DNA from: Candidatus Saccharimonadota bacterium
Lineage (GTDB): Bacteria > Patescibacteriota > Saccharimonadia > Saccharimonadales > Saccharimonadaceae
Assembly (NCBI GenBank): GCA_017513905.1
Contig: JAFWMR010000014.1
Location: 1-64,000, forward strand
DNA: 64,000 bases
Reading direction: 5' to 3'
In this document: positions 8,756 to 17,570 of the stretch, one piece after another
Position numbering within the stretch: the stretch's first letter is position 1
Layout: each line of letters opens with the position of its first letter
Made by a program: the position numbers and the translations under genes
The notes under the pieces: generated by a model
What the model saw: the letters and a program-made list of their open reading frames with translations, nothing else
What the model was told of the DNA's origin: nothing
Database searches by the model: none

Positions 8756-9262
8756 CTAGCTCCCGGAAACAGTCTCTTGTCTAGCTGAATCGTTGCCAGC
8801 ATTGTTAGAATTATTTTGATTTTGTCGGTATTGATTTACATCTTCTTCAACGCTGCGGCGTTGCTGATCAGTCGTGCCACTCGCATATCCATCACGAGCA
8901 TTAATCGCATCATTCTCTTCATTACTCAAACCGTTGTTCGCCTGCAAATAATCAGCCTCCGTTTGGTTAACATCAGTCTCCATTGCATCCTCACCACAGG
9001 CACGTATTTCATCCTCACTCAATTGACCATCCTGGTTCGTATCTTCACAAGTACCCACATAAACCTCTACGGTCGGGTTAATCGCACTAGCATTGAAAAT
9101 CTCCTTACTGGGCTCAACCAACTCACCTGACGCTTCTCTCATAGAATCAAAGCTAACAGACCATTCTTCCGGATCACCAAGTATAGCATTCACTGCAAAG
9201 TAAGAAAGAACGGTGACAAAGACAGCGATGAAGCCTACAGTAATATAATCAGACGTTTTCAT
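8756..9262 (-). CDS. Pilus-operon membrane protein with an EF-hand-like calcium loop
   Basis: 168 residues. One N-terminal membrane segment (about 8-28) leads to an extracytoplasmic region ending in a long Asn/Gln/Ser-rich disordered tail. Residues 74-85 read DTNQDGQLSEDE, an exact canonical EF-hand loop (Asp1, Asn3, Asp5, Gly6, Gln7, Glu12). It is flanked by Cys72 and Cys89, which could form a disulfide. The start overlaps the upstream stop by one base (TAATG) with a GGAGGAG site, so it is part of the pilus operon, in the place where other bacteria have pilP. I see no PilP homology. Calcium binding follows from the motif; a role in pilus regulation is inferred. Confidence 0.7.
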   Translation of the reverse strand: MKTSDYITVGFIAVFVTVLSYFAVNAILGDPEEWSVSFDSMREASGELVEPSKEIFNASAINPTVEVYVGTCEDTNQDGQLSEDEIRACGEDAMETDVNQTEADYLQANNGLSNEENDAINARDGYASGTTDQQRRSVEEDVNQYRQNQNNSNNAGNDSARQETVSGS

Positions 9263-10167
9263 TAATTCTCCTCCTCAATTGAATCTGAACCCTGCTCGCT
9301 AACGGCACCTTTATAAGGAACTGTCACAACAACTTCATTCAATTCGGCAGCCTCAGTAAAATATGCCTCAGCAACAGCCTCCACTTTCAATTTATTATAG
9401 TTCCGTTCTATTCGAGCCGACTTGATATTAAACTCACGAATAGATCTCTCAATGTTATTCAAAGCCCTAAGGGTAACTTCTGCTGAATCCTCAATCTCAA
9501 GATTTATATTAATTGCACCGACACCAGGAATTGAACTTTCCGTAACATCTCCGGTCGTAATCGACTCAGGCGAATAACCAGAAATCGTAAACAACCTATT
9601 TAAGCTTGCACCAACAGCTAAAGCATTCGGCGAAGACGGAAGTGCATCAGGAATCACACGCAAAGCCGAACACATCGAAATCCTTTCGAGATAGGCCGCT
9701 CTCTCCTTTTCATCAGTTTGCATACGGTAAGATTCAATCAAATCACTGACACTTACCTTCTTATTAGTTGCAGAATCAAAACAAATCGACAAACCAGTGC
9801 GAGCAACACTTTCCAAATTCTCATTCTGCGACAAATTGTAAATAACATTATGTCTAAGCGTAGATTCACCTAACAGTGACACATCTATATCATCAGGCTC
9901 GCAGCTCTCTAGCTCTGAGACTGTATACACAGATCCAATCGGAGATTTACATATTCCAATTGTAGCAATCGCATCACTATAGTTATCAATAGCCTTACTT
10001 TTCGCAGATATAACCCTACTGTTAAACTTAATATTCTTTAAAAAGTATACAGAAAACACCAAAGAAACACCCAAAATTAACGAAGCGATAGCGACTGCGC
10101 CCAACATCGTCTTCTGTGACTTGCTAATCTTTAGTCTTTTTCCGACAGCTACTTCAACCTTTGCCAT
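9262..10167 (-). CDS. PilO-like pilus alignment protein
   Basis: 301 residues with a short basic cytoplasmic N-terminus, one membrane helix (about 20-46, MLGAVAIASLILGVSLVFSV) and a large extracytoplasmic region. The region near 205-275 alternates beta strands and helix as in ferredoxin-like PilO/GspM folds (AININLEIEDSAEVTLRALNNIE). Four Cys residues in the ectodomain may pair. The assignment rests on position after pilM-pilN and topology, not on strong sequence identity. It would dimerise with PilN to align the assembly complex. Confidence 0.6.
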   Translation of the reverse strand: MAKVEVAVGKRLKISKSQKTMLGAVAIASLILGVSLVFSVYFLKNIKFNSRVISAKSKAIDNYSDAIATIGICKSPIGSVYTVSELESCEPDDIDVSLLGESTLRHNVIYNLSQNENLESVARTGLSICFDSATNKKVSVSDLIESYRMQTDEKERAAYLERISMCSALRVIPDALPSSPNALAVGASLNRLFTISGYSPESITTGDVTESSIPGVGAININLEIEDSAEVTLRALNNIERSIREFNIKSARIERNYNKLKVEAVAEAYFTEAAELNEVVVTVPYKGAVSEQGSDSIEEEN

Positions 10168-10179
10168 ATTTATTCCCTT

Positions 10180-11334
10180 CTACTCCCTCGAATTCATTGT
10201 TTTAGCACGCTCTGCAAACATATCACCAACCTGCACAAATGAGTCCGTAACATTCTGATGTCCAGATGGGAGAATAGTAATCATATGTTTATTCGAAAAA
10301 TTGAATACTTCAGGGTTCAAATATAACGTAGCATTAAACATCAGAACCAAATTTCCGCCAGTTTGTTTACCATTCGATGAGTTCTCAACAGTAAGACCAT
10401 CTGGAGACATATCACACTCAAGGTTCACGCTCTGCCATTTTAGCTTTCCTCCAACTTCCGCAGCGGAATAAGTGATACATTCGCTACGAAAATGTTCGAT
10501 TTTTTCAATCGTGCCATCAGTAGTCATATATCCCTTCCTATACCAATCATCAAACTGAGGAGTTCTATAAATCTTAACAAGCTTTACCCCATCAATCGGT
10601 TGAGTAAGATCAACCTCCTGAATCTGCATCTTAGCTGAATAAGTGCTTGAAGAGCCAGAAGCAGATTTTGTTGGATCGTCCTCTTCAAACGACTCCTCCG
10701 GGAACGCCGACGGATCACACCCTTCTACACCCTTTGCCCAAACAGCATATATGCCATTTTCGTCAGTATACGGAACACCATCATTGCCGGACTCAAAAAT
10801 ACACATTGTCGGAATTTCTTCACCATTCTTATCGACATATCTACCATAATCATATTTCATCAACTTAATAGATTTCGTGAACGACTCCAAAACACGATAG
10901 TCGATACCATCTGTAGTCGGACCAGCATCCGCCTGTCCATCAAACATTAATGTCGCGTTTTCCATGTCAACATCAATAGCAGAAATTTTAATTTCATCTC
11001 CATTTTCTTGTTGAACAATCGAGTGCAAAACAGTAAAGACCCTCGAAAGCAATCTCTTATTTTCACTAATAGATTGAAGATCCGATAATTGCTTTTGTAC
11101 AGTCAAAAGATTGCCCAAACCTTGATATCCTTTTATAGTCTTAGACATCGCCTCTAAACGTGTATCCTGACCATTAATAGTGATGTCTTGTCCTACCTTA
11201 ATACCAAGCAATACCACAACAATCGCAGCTGCAACAATTGAAATAGCTACGGATGCAAAAACAACACCATTGCGCTTTTTCTGCGCTTTAATCATCTCGG
11301 CTTTAACATCAGGAACCAGGTTAATCTCAAACAT
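10180..11334 (-). CDS. pilN: Pilus assembly protein PilN
   Basis: 384 residues, nearly twice the usual PilN length. The N-terminal MFEINLVPDV matches the conserved INLLP motif by which PilN docks on PilM. One membrane helix (about 25-47) and a coiled region (about 55-95) follow, then a large extracytoplasmic domain with an insertion rich in Asp, Glu and Ser (about 195-230). The start overlaps the pilM stop by one base, with GAAAGGAG inside the end of pilM, so the two are translationally coupled. Confidence 0.8.
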   Translation of the reverse strand: MFEINLVPDVKAEMIKAQKKRNGVVFASVAISIVAAAIVVVLLGIKVGQDITINGQDTRLEAMSKTIKGYQGLGNLLTVQKQLSDLQSISENKRLLSRVFTVLHSIVQQENGDEIKISAIDVDMENATLMFDGQADAGPTTDGIDYRVLESFTKSIKLMKYDYGRYVDKNGEEIPTMCIFESGNDGVPYTDENGIYAVWAKGVEGCDPSAFPEESFEEDDPTKSASGSSSTYSAKMQIQEVDLTQPIDGVKLVKIYRTPQFDDWYRKGYMTTDGTIEKIEHFRSECITYSAAEVGGKLKWQSVNLECDMSPDGLTVENSSNGKQTGGNLVLMFNATLYLNPEVFNFSNKHMITILPSGHQNVTDSFVQVGDMFAERAKTMNSRE

Positions 11335-12380
11335 TATGCATTACTCCTTTCCGCTAAACCTATTGCTACTGCAAATTCGCTTGCAACATTAATAAGAGCA
11401 TTTTGTTGCTCTGGCGAAACTCTCACTAGTTGCCACGGATTACCCTGCATTGTCGGAACATCCGTTTTAGCTTCTATGTATTCAGCAATAAACGGAATTA
11501 TTTCCGCAAAACCAGACAAGATAATACCCCCAACCTTAACATTCGTATATTTACCCTGGAAGAACAGTACTGATTTAGCAAGCTCAGACGCAAATGCTTC
11601 AAGAGTCGAATCTAGAGCTTTGAAAACCTGTCCTTCAATTTTGTCCTGAGCCAAACCAAACTTCAAAATAAACTGTCGAGCCTGGTCCTCACGCACTGAA
11701 AGCGATCCAGCAACAGTCTTCACCAATGCATCAAAACCACCAGGAATTGAACGAACCAACCTCGGGGCACCACGGAACACAACAACAAGATCAGTTGATC
11801 TTTCACCAAGATCTACAATCATACGTGCATCCGCCACACCTACAGGGATCAGAGCACGCGCCATCGCAAGCGGTTCAGGCTCCATAGCTATCACATTAAG
11901 ACCCATACCTTCAATTCTTTCAAGCATGCTTTCGGCATAATCAATCGCCGTCGAGGATACTAAAACCTCAGCCTTTGAAGGATCGTTAGGCGATGGTCCA
12001 AGCATGACAAAATCCGCTTTTGCCTCATCAACCGCCATCGGGATATACTGGTCAAGCTGATACTTAATGGTTTTAACCAAATCCTTCGTATCTTGGTTAT
12101 CGACCTCAACTACAGTCGTAAAGGTCTTGCCAGCAGGCATACCTACTGCGATATTTTTCGTGTGGATCCCAGCCTGATTTATGGCAGTAAGAACAACATC
12201 TTGGAATTTCTTCTTACCAGCATCACTAGAATCCTGAAGAACCTTCTCGTCAACAGGAACATAAGCATACTTCTGCAAACCCCAACCTCTTTGCTGGTCA
12301 CCACCTAACTGTACAATACGTATCGAGGTGGTCCCGATATCCATCGCGAAGAAATCGCCCACTCCTTGTAATAGTTTCAT
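11334..12380 (-). CDS. pilM: Pilus assembly actin-like ATPase PilM
   Basis: FtsA-like actin-fold protein of the SHS2 family. 'FFAMDIGTTSIRIVQL' is the phosphate-1 loop and 'ARMIVDLGERSTDLVVVF' the phosphate-2 loop; 'GGIILSGFAEIIP' fits the adenosine loop. It binds the PilN N-terminus on the cytoplasmic face. I start at ATG 12380 (MKLLQGVG), 12 codons inside the longest frame, because TATAAT lies seven bases upstream, giving 348 residues, typical for PilM. This promoter would drive the pilM-N-O-like-EF-hand-pilB run. Confidence 0.9.
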   Translation of the reverse strand: MKLLQGVGDFFAMDIGTTSIRIVQLGGDQQRGWGLQKYAYVPVDEKVLQDSSDAGKKKFQDVVLTAINQAGIHTKNIAVGMPAGKTFTTVVEVDNQDTKDLVKTIKYQLDQYIPMAVDEAKADFVMLGPSPNDPSKAEVLVSSTAIDYAESMLERIEGMGLNVIAMEPEPLAMARALIPVGVADARMIVDLGERSTDLVVVFRGAPRLVRSIPGGFDALVKTVAGSLSVREDQARQFILKFGLAQDKIEGQVFKALDSTLEAFASELAKSVLFFQGKYTNVKVGGIILSGFAEIIPFIAEYIEAKTDVPTMQGNPWQLVRVSPEQQNALINVASEFAVAIGLAERSNA

Positions 12381-12387
12381 ACATCCT

Positions 12388-12393
12388 ATTATA
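12388..12393 (-). promoter_or_regulatory. -10 box for leaderless pilM and the pilus operon
   Basis: TATAAT on the minus strand, seven bases before the ATG at 12380. Likely the main promoter of the pilus operon. Confidence 0.65.
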
Positions 12394-12405
12394 TGCTTAT
12401 GTTTT

Positions 12406-12972
12406 TTATTTTGCAAGAGACATATAATAAAATCTTTCCAAATTTCCGTTTCTACCCGCTAGGCTATTGTCACGTTTACCTTTTATAATAAATCCACTAT
12501 CCTGAACCCATGCTTCAAAGGCTTTAATTATATCCCTTCGCATCTTTTCGTTCTTCACAATTCCCTTTACAAGCTGCCTTGGCTCAGCCTCAAATTGTGG
12601 TTTTAGCATCACTAAGAACTCAGTTTCTTTCGTTGCCAATTCATGCTTCGCATATATTAATACATCACGTAAACTAATAAACGACACATCTGCAAGTATT
12701 ACATCTATTGTTTCTTTGGTTTTAAAATCAAATACATCAGTCTTTTCATGTAGTTCGATTTTAGAATCAAAACGAAGCGGTGCTTTCATCTGATTAGTTC
12801 CCTTTTCTACGGCTATAACCTTTTTTGCGCCTCGTCTCAACGCATATTCAGTAAAACCGCCCGTACTGGAACCAATATCTAGCACCGTTTTTCCACGAAA
12901 ATCAAAAGCAAACGCCTCAACGACGTTTGCTAACTTGATTTCTGCTCTACTTACGACGTTCACGATACGCAT
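12406..12972 (-). CDS. tlyA: TlyA/FtsJ-family rRNA methyltransferase lacking the S4 domain
   Basis: Rossmann SAM-methyltransferase of the TlyA/hemolysin type that 2'-O-methylates rRNA. Motif I is VLDIGSSTGGFTEYAL, then 'VIAVEKGTNQM', and 'DVILADVSFISL' carries the catalytic Asp region. TlyA proteins are usually 240-270 residues with an N-terminal S4 RNA-binding domain of about 60 residues; here the protein begins right at the 'VSRAEIKL' equivalent of the post-S4 'VSRGGLKL' motif, giving 188 residues. I start at ATG 12972, inside the end of efp (26-base overlap); two upstream in-frame starts would only add residues from the efp region. Confidence 0.8.
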   Translation of the reverse strand: MRIVNVVSRAEIKLANVVEAFAFDFRGKTVLDIGSSTGGFTEYALRRGAKKVIAVEKGTNQMKAPLRFDSKIELHEKTDVFDFKTKETIDVILADVSFISLRDVLIYAKHELATKETEFLVMLKPQFEAEPRQLVKGIVKNEKMRRDIIKAFEAWVQDSGFIIKGKRDNSLAGRNGNLERFYYMSLAK

Positions 12973-13507
12973 ATGATTCCGTATCGACATTAATGACGTC
13001 ACCAACTTTAATAAATGCTGGTACTTTTACGACAACACCGGTTTCTAGCGTCGCGTCTTTCATTACGCTCGTTGACGTATCACCCTTCACAGCCGTCTCA
13101 GTGTAAGTAACTTCAAGCCAAAGATTTTTCGGAAGAACAAGGTTAATTGGAGTTCCATTATAGAACTGGATATCCATCTCATCGCCTTCTTTCATAAAAT
13201 CTTTCGCATCACCAACCATGTCGGACATCAATTCGTACTGTTCAAAGGACTCTGGATCCATAAAGTAAAATTTCTCGTCGTCTTTATACAAGTATTGTAC
13301 TTTACGAGTAGTAACTTCTGCCGGTTCAATTTTCTCTTGACCTTTAAACGTCTTTGGAAGTAGGGCGCCAGTAATTAGGTTCTTCACCTTAACGTTCACA
13401 ATAGAACCACCACGTCCCATAACTTTTTGCGAATACTCAACAACCTTATATGGCTGTCCATCAATCGTAATAAGTACGTTCTTTTTTAAATCAGTAGGTC
13501 CATACAT
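12947..13507 (-). CDS. efp: Elongation factor P with Arg at the modification site
   Basis: 186 residues with the three beta-barrel domains of EF-P (KOW-like about 1-62, OB 63-126, C-terminal OB 127-186). EF-P rescues ribosomes stalled at polyproline. The domain I tip loop, normally PGKGxA with a modified Lys, reads VMGRGGS here, with Arg at residue 32. The window's own polyproline-like surface protein (PTPTP repeats) hints at a client. A GGAGAGG site precedes the ATG. The 3' end overlaps the tlyA-like gene. Confidence 0.94.
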   Translation of the reverse strand: MYGPTDLKKNVLITIDGQPYKVVEYSQKVMGRGGSIVNVKVKNLITGALLPKTFKGQEKIEPAEVTTRKVQYLYKDDEKFYFMDPESFEQYELMSDMVGDAKDFMKEGDEMDIQFYNGTPINLVLPKNLWLEVTYTETAVKGDTSTSVMKDATLETGVVVKVPAFIKVGDVINVDTESYAYRERRK

Positions 13508-13611
13508 ATAATATATAACCTCTCCTATTAATATTCTTTAAAAAGTACATAGAGTAGACGAAACACAGTGGTTCGCAAATCACTATGTATTTCGCCATCA
13601 ATATAATTTTA

Positions 13612-13809
13612 TTAATTTGCACTAACAAATGGCAACAATGCTAGATGTCTTGCACGCTTAACAGCAACGGCTAATTGTCTCTGCTGTTTTGCCGTTAAGC
13701 CAGTTCTTGCACCAGCCTCAATTCTGCCATATGGATCAAGAAATTTTTGCAAAGTCTTCACATCTTTATAATCAAAATAGATGTTTGGATCAATTTTTAC
13801 TCTCCTCAT
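13612..13809 (-). CDS. rpsR: 30S ribosomal protein S18
   Basis: 65 residues, a compact S18: '[25 protein letters not shown]' and '[25 protein letters not shown]' are family hallmarks. It binds S6 in the 30S platform. Third gene of the conserved rpsF-ssb-rpsR order. Confidence 0.97.
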   Translation of the reverse strand: MRRVKIDPNIYFDYKDVKTLQKFLDPYGRIEAGARTGLTAKQQRQLAVAVKRARHLALLPFVSAN

Positions 13810-13897
13810 ATCCTTCCTTTACTTTTTAAAGTTTAATATCTCAATATCAGTGAAAAAACTTCACCAATATCATTAATTATCGACTCAATCAGCTTTA

Positions 13898-14362
13898 CTA
13901 AAATGGAATTTCTGACAAATCGATTTCTTCATCACCGCCATCTTGCGATTCGTTTTGGACATCCGGTTCATCATTTCTCGAGCTAGACGCACCAAAGTTT
14001 CCGCTCCTACCACCATTGTCGGAGCTATTTGCAGGGCCAGTGAAATTAAAATCTTCTACGACGATTTCAACGCGGCTACGTTTTTGCCCGGAATTTTTAT
14101 CCTCCCAGCTTCTCTGGTCCAAACGTCCCGATACGAGCACGCCTGAGCCCTTCTTTGCATACTGTCCAATCATTTCGCCAAGTTTACCCCAAGCTGAACA
14201 ATCAATAAAAGATACAGATTCCTGCTGATTGCCACTTGAATCCTTGAACACACGATTTACAGCAACAGAGAACGAACACACACTTGCACCGTTCGGAGTC
14301 GTTCTAAGTTCCGGATCCCTTGTTAAGTTACCTGTAATAATAGCTTTACTAAAGCCACGCAT
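13898..14362 (-). CDS. ssb: Single-stranded DNA-binding protein
   Basis: 154 residues: an OB fold (about 1-108, starting 'GFSKAIITGNLTRDPELR'), a Gly/Asn/Ser/Gln linker and an acidic tail ending DLSEIPF, the tip that recruits repair and replication proteins (E. coli DDDIPF). It lies between rpsF and rpsR, four bases after rpsF. Confidence 0.97.
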   Translation of the reverse strand: MRGFSKAIITGNLTRDPELRTTPNGASVCSFSVAVNRVFKDSSGNQQESVSFIDCSAWGKLGEMIGQYAKKGSGVLVSGRLDQRSWEDKNSGQKRSRVEIVVEDFNFTGPANSSDNGGRSGNFGASSSRNDEPDVQNESQDGGDEEIDLSEIPF

Positions 14363-14365
14363 AAA

Positions 14366-14734
14366 TTATTCCTCCTCAGTTTTTTCTTCTTGTGCTTCTT
14401 CTGCATGATCACCGTGACGTTCCGCTCTCTTAGCTTCAAACTTAAGTTTACGTTCGTCTACAGCAACCAGCAAATAGCGCAATACTTCATCAACAATGTT
14501 TAGTGTGCTAGAAATCTTTGCGGGTGCTTCAGCCGGTAGATCAAGTTCTAGATAATAGTAAACAGCATAGTCCTGACCTTTGATGGTATAAGCAAGCTTT
14601 TTCTTGCCCTCGTTGGTCTCTTTTGTGACCTTTCCACCATTAGCAGAAACTAATTCTTTTACTTTACTAACCACCGTCTCTAGGTTCATCTCAAGATCAG
14701 GATGGACCAAGAACGTAAGTTCGTATTGTTTCAC
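14366..14734 (-). CDS. rpsF: 30S ribosomal protein S6, GTG start
   Basis: 122 residues. 'YELTFLVHPDLE', 'KLAYTIKGQDYAVYYYLELD' and the acidic C-terminal tail (EEAQEEKTEEE) match S6. Start is GTG at 14734 with an AAAGGAG site. First gene of the rpsF-ssb-rpsR operon; the leader holds a hairpin that may be an S6:S18 autoregulatory site. Confidence 0.96.
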   Translation of the reverse strand: MKQYELTFLVHPDLEMNLETVVSKVKELVSANGGKVTKETNEGKKKLAYTIKGQDYAVYYYLELDLPAEAPAKISSTLNIVDEVLRYLLVAVDERKLKFEAKRAERHGDHAEEAQEEKTEEE

Positions 14735-14749
14735 GATTTGCTCCTTTGG

Positions 14750-14802
14750 TTAACGGGAATGCGACTCTATCCATTCCCTGAGTTAATATTAAAACAATTA
14801 TA
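14750..14802 (-). promoter_or_regulatory. rpsF operon promoter and leader hairpin
   Basis: TGGTATAAT (TATAAT at 14797-14802) is followed by a leader that folds as TTAAC-(TCA bulge)-GGGAATG / CATTCCC-GTTAA between 14786 and 14750, ending just before the ribosome site. In many bacteria the S6:S18 complex binds an rpsF leader hairpin with a bulge to repress the operon; the placement fits, but the conserved CCG bulge is not clearly matched. The region 14803-14951 holds no recognised gene. Confidence 0.5.
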
Positions 14803-14951
14803 CCACAAAACTAACTTTCCGCCTAGAGGTTAACTGCATACCATAAAGCACCAATCTCAATCAATGCCCGGGCCCGCATACACGCCCAATTCTGTCTCCG
14901 TCAGTCTCATTAAATACTCAATTATACAAAATTATCTAGCCAATTAAACGA

Positions 14952-17291
14952 CTAATTAGACGTTAGTTGGTCAAATTCTTCAAGGCTTTTTATTAGCATA
15001 TCGCGCGGCTTGTTGCCATTTTGCGGGCCTATCACACCAATTTCCTCAAACCAAATCGCAAGACCAGACACAAATCCATGCCCCTTACCAAGATAAGTTT
15101 GCAACATCGCGGTTGAAAATTTGCCCTTAGAAATGGATATCTCGACAGCTTTTCTCACAACAGGATCATTCGGATCATATTTACGTCCAAGATCACCAAA
15201 CGATCCACCATCAGTCGGCCCCATACCCTTAATTTGCACCGGCTGGGCAATTACCTCTGGATTGTATTCTGGCGGTCTTTGCTTCTTAAGATAATCCGTC
15301 AAATTCTTCACATCACCATTTCCTCTATCATCTTCATACGCCCATGCGCCCTGAATTCTTCGTGGTTTACCCATCATCTCCGTAGTCAACATCAACATAT
15401 CACCTTTACCGAGCAATTTCTCTGCACCACCCTGGTCAAGCATAATCCTTGAGTCAATCTGACTCCCTACCGCAAAAGCAATACGCCCAGGCACATTAGC
15501 CTTGATCAAACCAGTAATCACCTTTACTTCTGGACGCTGAGTCGCAAGTACCAAATGAATGCCAGCAGCACGGCCTTTCTGAGCTATACGCACAATCAAC
15601 ATTTCCAAATCTTTACCAGCCATCATCATAAGATCAGCCATCTCATCAATTACGATTACAATATATGGCATCTTTCCTTCTTGCGGCTTCTCCTCTACTT
15701 CCTTAATCTCGCCGTCTTCTACTCTAATTTCATTTTCGTCACCTTCAATTCTCGCATTGTAATCAGAAATATTTTTCACCTTCTTCTCAGCCATCAACGT
15801 ATATCGTTTTTCCATCTCATTTACTGCCCATTTAAGAGCTGAAAGTGCCTTTTCTGTCGAGGTAATAATCGGCGTAAGCAAATGCGGAATACCGTCATAA
15901 AGCGCCATCTCGACTTGTTTTGGATCTACAATAATTAGTTTCAAATCGCTTGGCGAATTACGATACAAAAGCGAGCTAATCAAGGTATTTGTCATTACAG
16001 ACTTACCAGAACCAGTCGTACCGGCAATCAGCAGGTGTGGCATTTTGGCAAGATTCGCTACGACACTCTTACCTGAAATGTCCTTCCCTACCGCAAACGT
16101 CAGCGGATCCTTCGCATTTTTCCATTCACGACTATCAATAATCCCACGCATCATTACACTAGCCGACTTCACATTCGGAATCTCCACACCCACACTTCTC
16201 GTTCCAGGAATTGGCGCTTCGATACGAATTTTATCAACAGCCAGGTTTAGTGCTAGCTCCTTATCTCGTGCTAGAATCTTCGACAAATTTACACCAGCCG
16301 GTGGACGCATTGTATATTGCGTCACCCTTGGACCAATATTCGCCCCTTCCATCTCGACATCAATCCCAAACTCAGCCAAAGTCGACTTAATCACTACGGC
16401 ATTTTGCTGAATATTGCCAGCATCTGCAGGACTCTGTTTCTTTTCAAGAAGATCAATCGGCGGGAATTTCCAATCTTTGTCCGCAATGGATGTTAAAGCT
16501 CCCGCAGGTTTCTCAGCCTTCACTTCTTTATTTGCAGGCTTCTCAACCTCCTCAATCTTTCCTCGTCCAAAGAGTCCGCGTTTTTTCACTTGTGGAGCCT
16601 CTTCTTCTTTCTTCTCTTCAACGGCAACGCCCTTGTTTACACGAAATTCCAGTCTATGTTTTTTGCCATCTTCGACCTCTTCAATCTCATCATCACGTAC
16701 TTCCGCCATTGCTTCTTTTTCTTTACCCTTCAGTGAACCTCTCAGTCCCTTCACTACGGCACTCGGAGTTTTTTGCAAAATAAACAACAAACATACTGCT
16801 ATTAGTACAACATATACAAATATAGCCGTACCATTCCCAAACATCGGTATCACTAGCTCATTTATCCATTCTCCAATCGCTCCGCCATGCGCACCTTTAT
16901 CGCCATAAGTTGAAACACCACTAGCTCCAGAAGCAAACGCAATTAGTAGCAATGAGACGACCCACACAATCACCGGCAATCTATTATCTTCACTACGAAA
17001 AATCTTCACGGCAAGATACGTAAAAAGAAACGGCAAAACATACATACCATTACCTATTACCGAAAACACTATCTTATATGCTTGGTTTTTTTCACCAGAA
17101 AACCAAGTCGCAATCAAGATTACGGAAATCGCAATTAATATTAATGCCAGAACCTGTTGTCCCCATCCGCCAGGTAATTCTTGCTTCTTCCTTACCTCTC
17201 TAGTACTACGCTTAGATGCGCTTCCGCCTCGGCTTCCTCCTCGGCCTGAACTTCTCCCACCACGACTTGATTTCTTCTTCGTATTAGCCAT
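14952..17291 (-). CDS. ftsK: DNA translocase FtsK
   Basis: 779 residues. A Ser/Arg/Gly-rich basic head (1-38), four membrane helices (about 45-175), a charged linker (about 180-265), the RecA-like motor with Walker A AGTTGSGKS (423-431) and Walker B 'YIVIVIDEMADLMMMAG', and a C-terminal winged-helix gamma domain (about 715-779) that reads KOPS and contacts Xer. It pumps chromosome termini through the septum. A TATGAT box 11 bases before the ATG suggests a very short leader. Confidence 0.95.
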   Translation of the reverse strand: MANTKKKSSRGGRSSGRGGSRGGSASKRSTREVRKKQELPGGWGQQVLALILIAISVILIATWFSGEKNQAYKIVFSVIGNGMYVLPFLFTYLAVKIFRSEDNRLPVIVWVVSLLLIAFASGASGVSTYGDKGAHGGAIGEWINELVIPMFGNGTAIFVYVVLIAVCLLFILQKTPSAVVKGLRGSLKGKEKEAMAEVRDDEIEEVEDGKKHRLEFRVNKGVAVEEKKEEEAPQVKKRGLFGRGKIEEVEKPANKEVKAEKPAGALTSIADKDWKFPPIDLLEKKQSPADAGNIQQNAVVIKSTLAEFGIDVEMEGANIGPRVTQYTMRPPAGVNLSKILARDKELALNLAVDKIRIEAPIPGTRSVGVEIPNVKSASVMMRGIIDSREWKNAKDPLTFAVGKDISGKSVVANLAKMPHLLIAGTTGSGKSVMTNTLISSLLYRNSPSDLKLIIVDPKQVEMALYDGIPHLLTPIITSTEKALSALKWAVNEMEKRYTLMAEKKVKNISDYNARIEGDENEIRVEDGEIKEVEEKPQEGKMPYIVIVIDEMADLMMMAGKDLEMLIVRIAQKGRAAGIHLVLATQRPEVKVITGLIKANVPGRIAFAVGSQIDSRIMLDQGGAEKLLGKGDMLMLTTEMMGKPRRIQGAWAYEDDRGNGDVKNLTDYLKKQRPPEYNPEVIAQPVQIKGMGPTDGGSFGDLGRKYDPNDPVVRKAVEISISKGKFSTAMLQTYLGKGHGFVSGLAIWFEEIGVIGPQNGNKPRDMLIKSLEEFDQLTSN

Positions 17292-17327
17292 AACTGTTTA
17301 CCATCATAACACGTCTTGAGTATTTTT

Positions 17328-17356
17328 TCAAAAAAAGAAACCCGGCCAAGCCGGGT
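17328..17356 (-). terminator. Terminator of the small membrane protein gene
   Basis: ACCCGGC/GCCGGGT stem (17340-17346 with 17350-17356) followed by a long T-rich run on the minus strand. Confidence 0.85.
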
Positions 17357-17369
17357 CACGCATTGTTAG

Positions 17370-17570
17370 TTAGTTATGGCGAAAGGGGGCGAAGTACGCA
17401 GATCGAGCTTGCATTTCAAACAGTTTCTTGTAGGCCGGAAACTCATCCGGCATCTGACGAGCCAGATATTCCTCGGGAACTTCCCAGTTTTCAATCGTCT
17501 TTCGCGTCAGTTTCTTGTAAACAGCTACGCAAATCGTCGAAACGCCAACAACTACCAACAATTCAATCAT
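17370..17570 (-). CDS. Small single-pass membrane protein
   Basis: 66 residues: an N-terminal hydrophobic helix (MIELLVVVGVSTICVAVY) followed by a charged, helical cytoplasmic or surface part with 'WEVPEEYLARQMPDEFPAY'. A strong GAGGGAGGG ribosome site precedes the ATG and a strong terminator follows the stop. I do not recognise the family. Confidence 0.6.
   Translation of the reverse strand: MIELLVVVGVSTICVAVYKKLTRKTIENWEVPEEYLARQMPDEFPAYKKLFEMQARSAYFAPFRHN

Noticed and set aside
14857-14910. 17-codon ORF (MRLTETELG...) behind a TATAAT box, minus strand
   Set aside because: Spacing of 10 bases is off the leaderless rule, and no conservation can be judged at this length.
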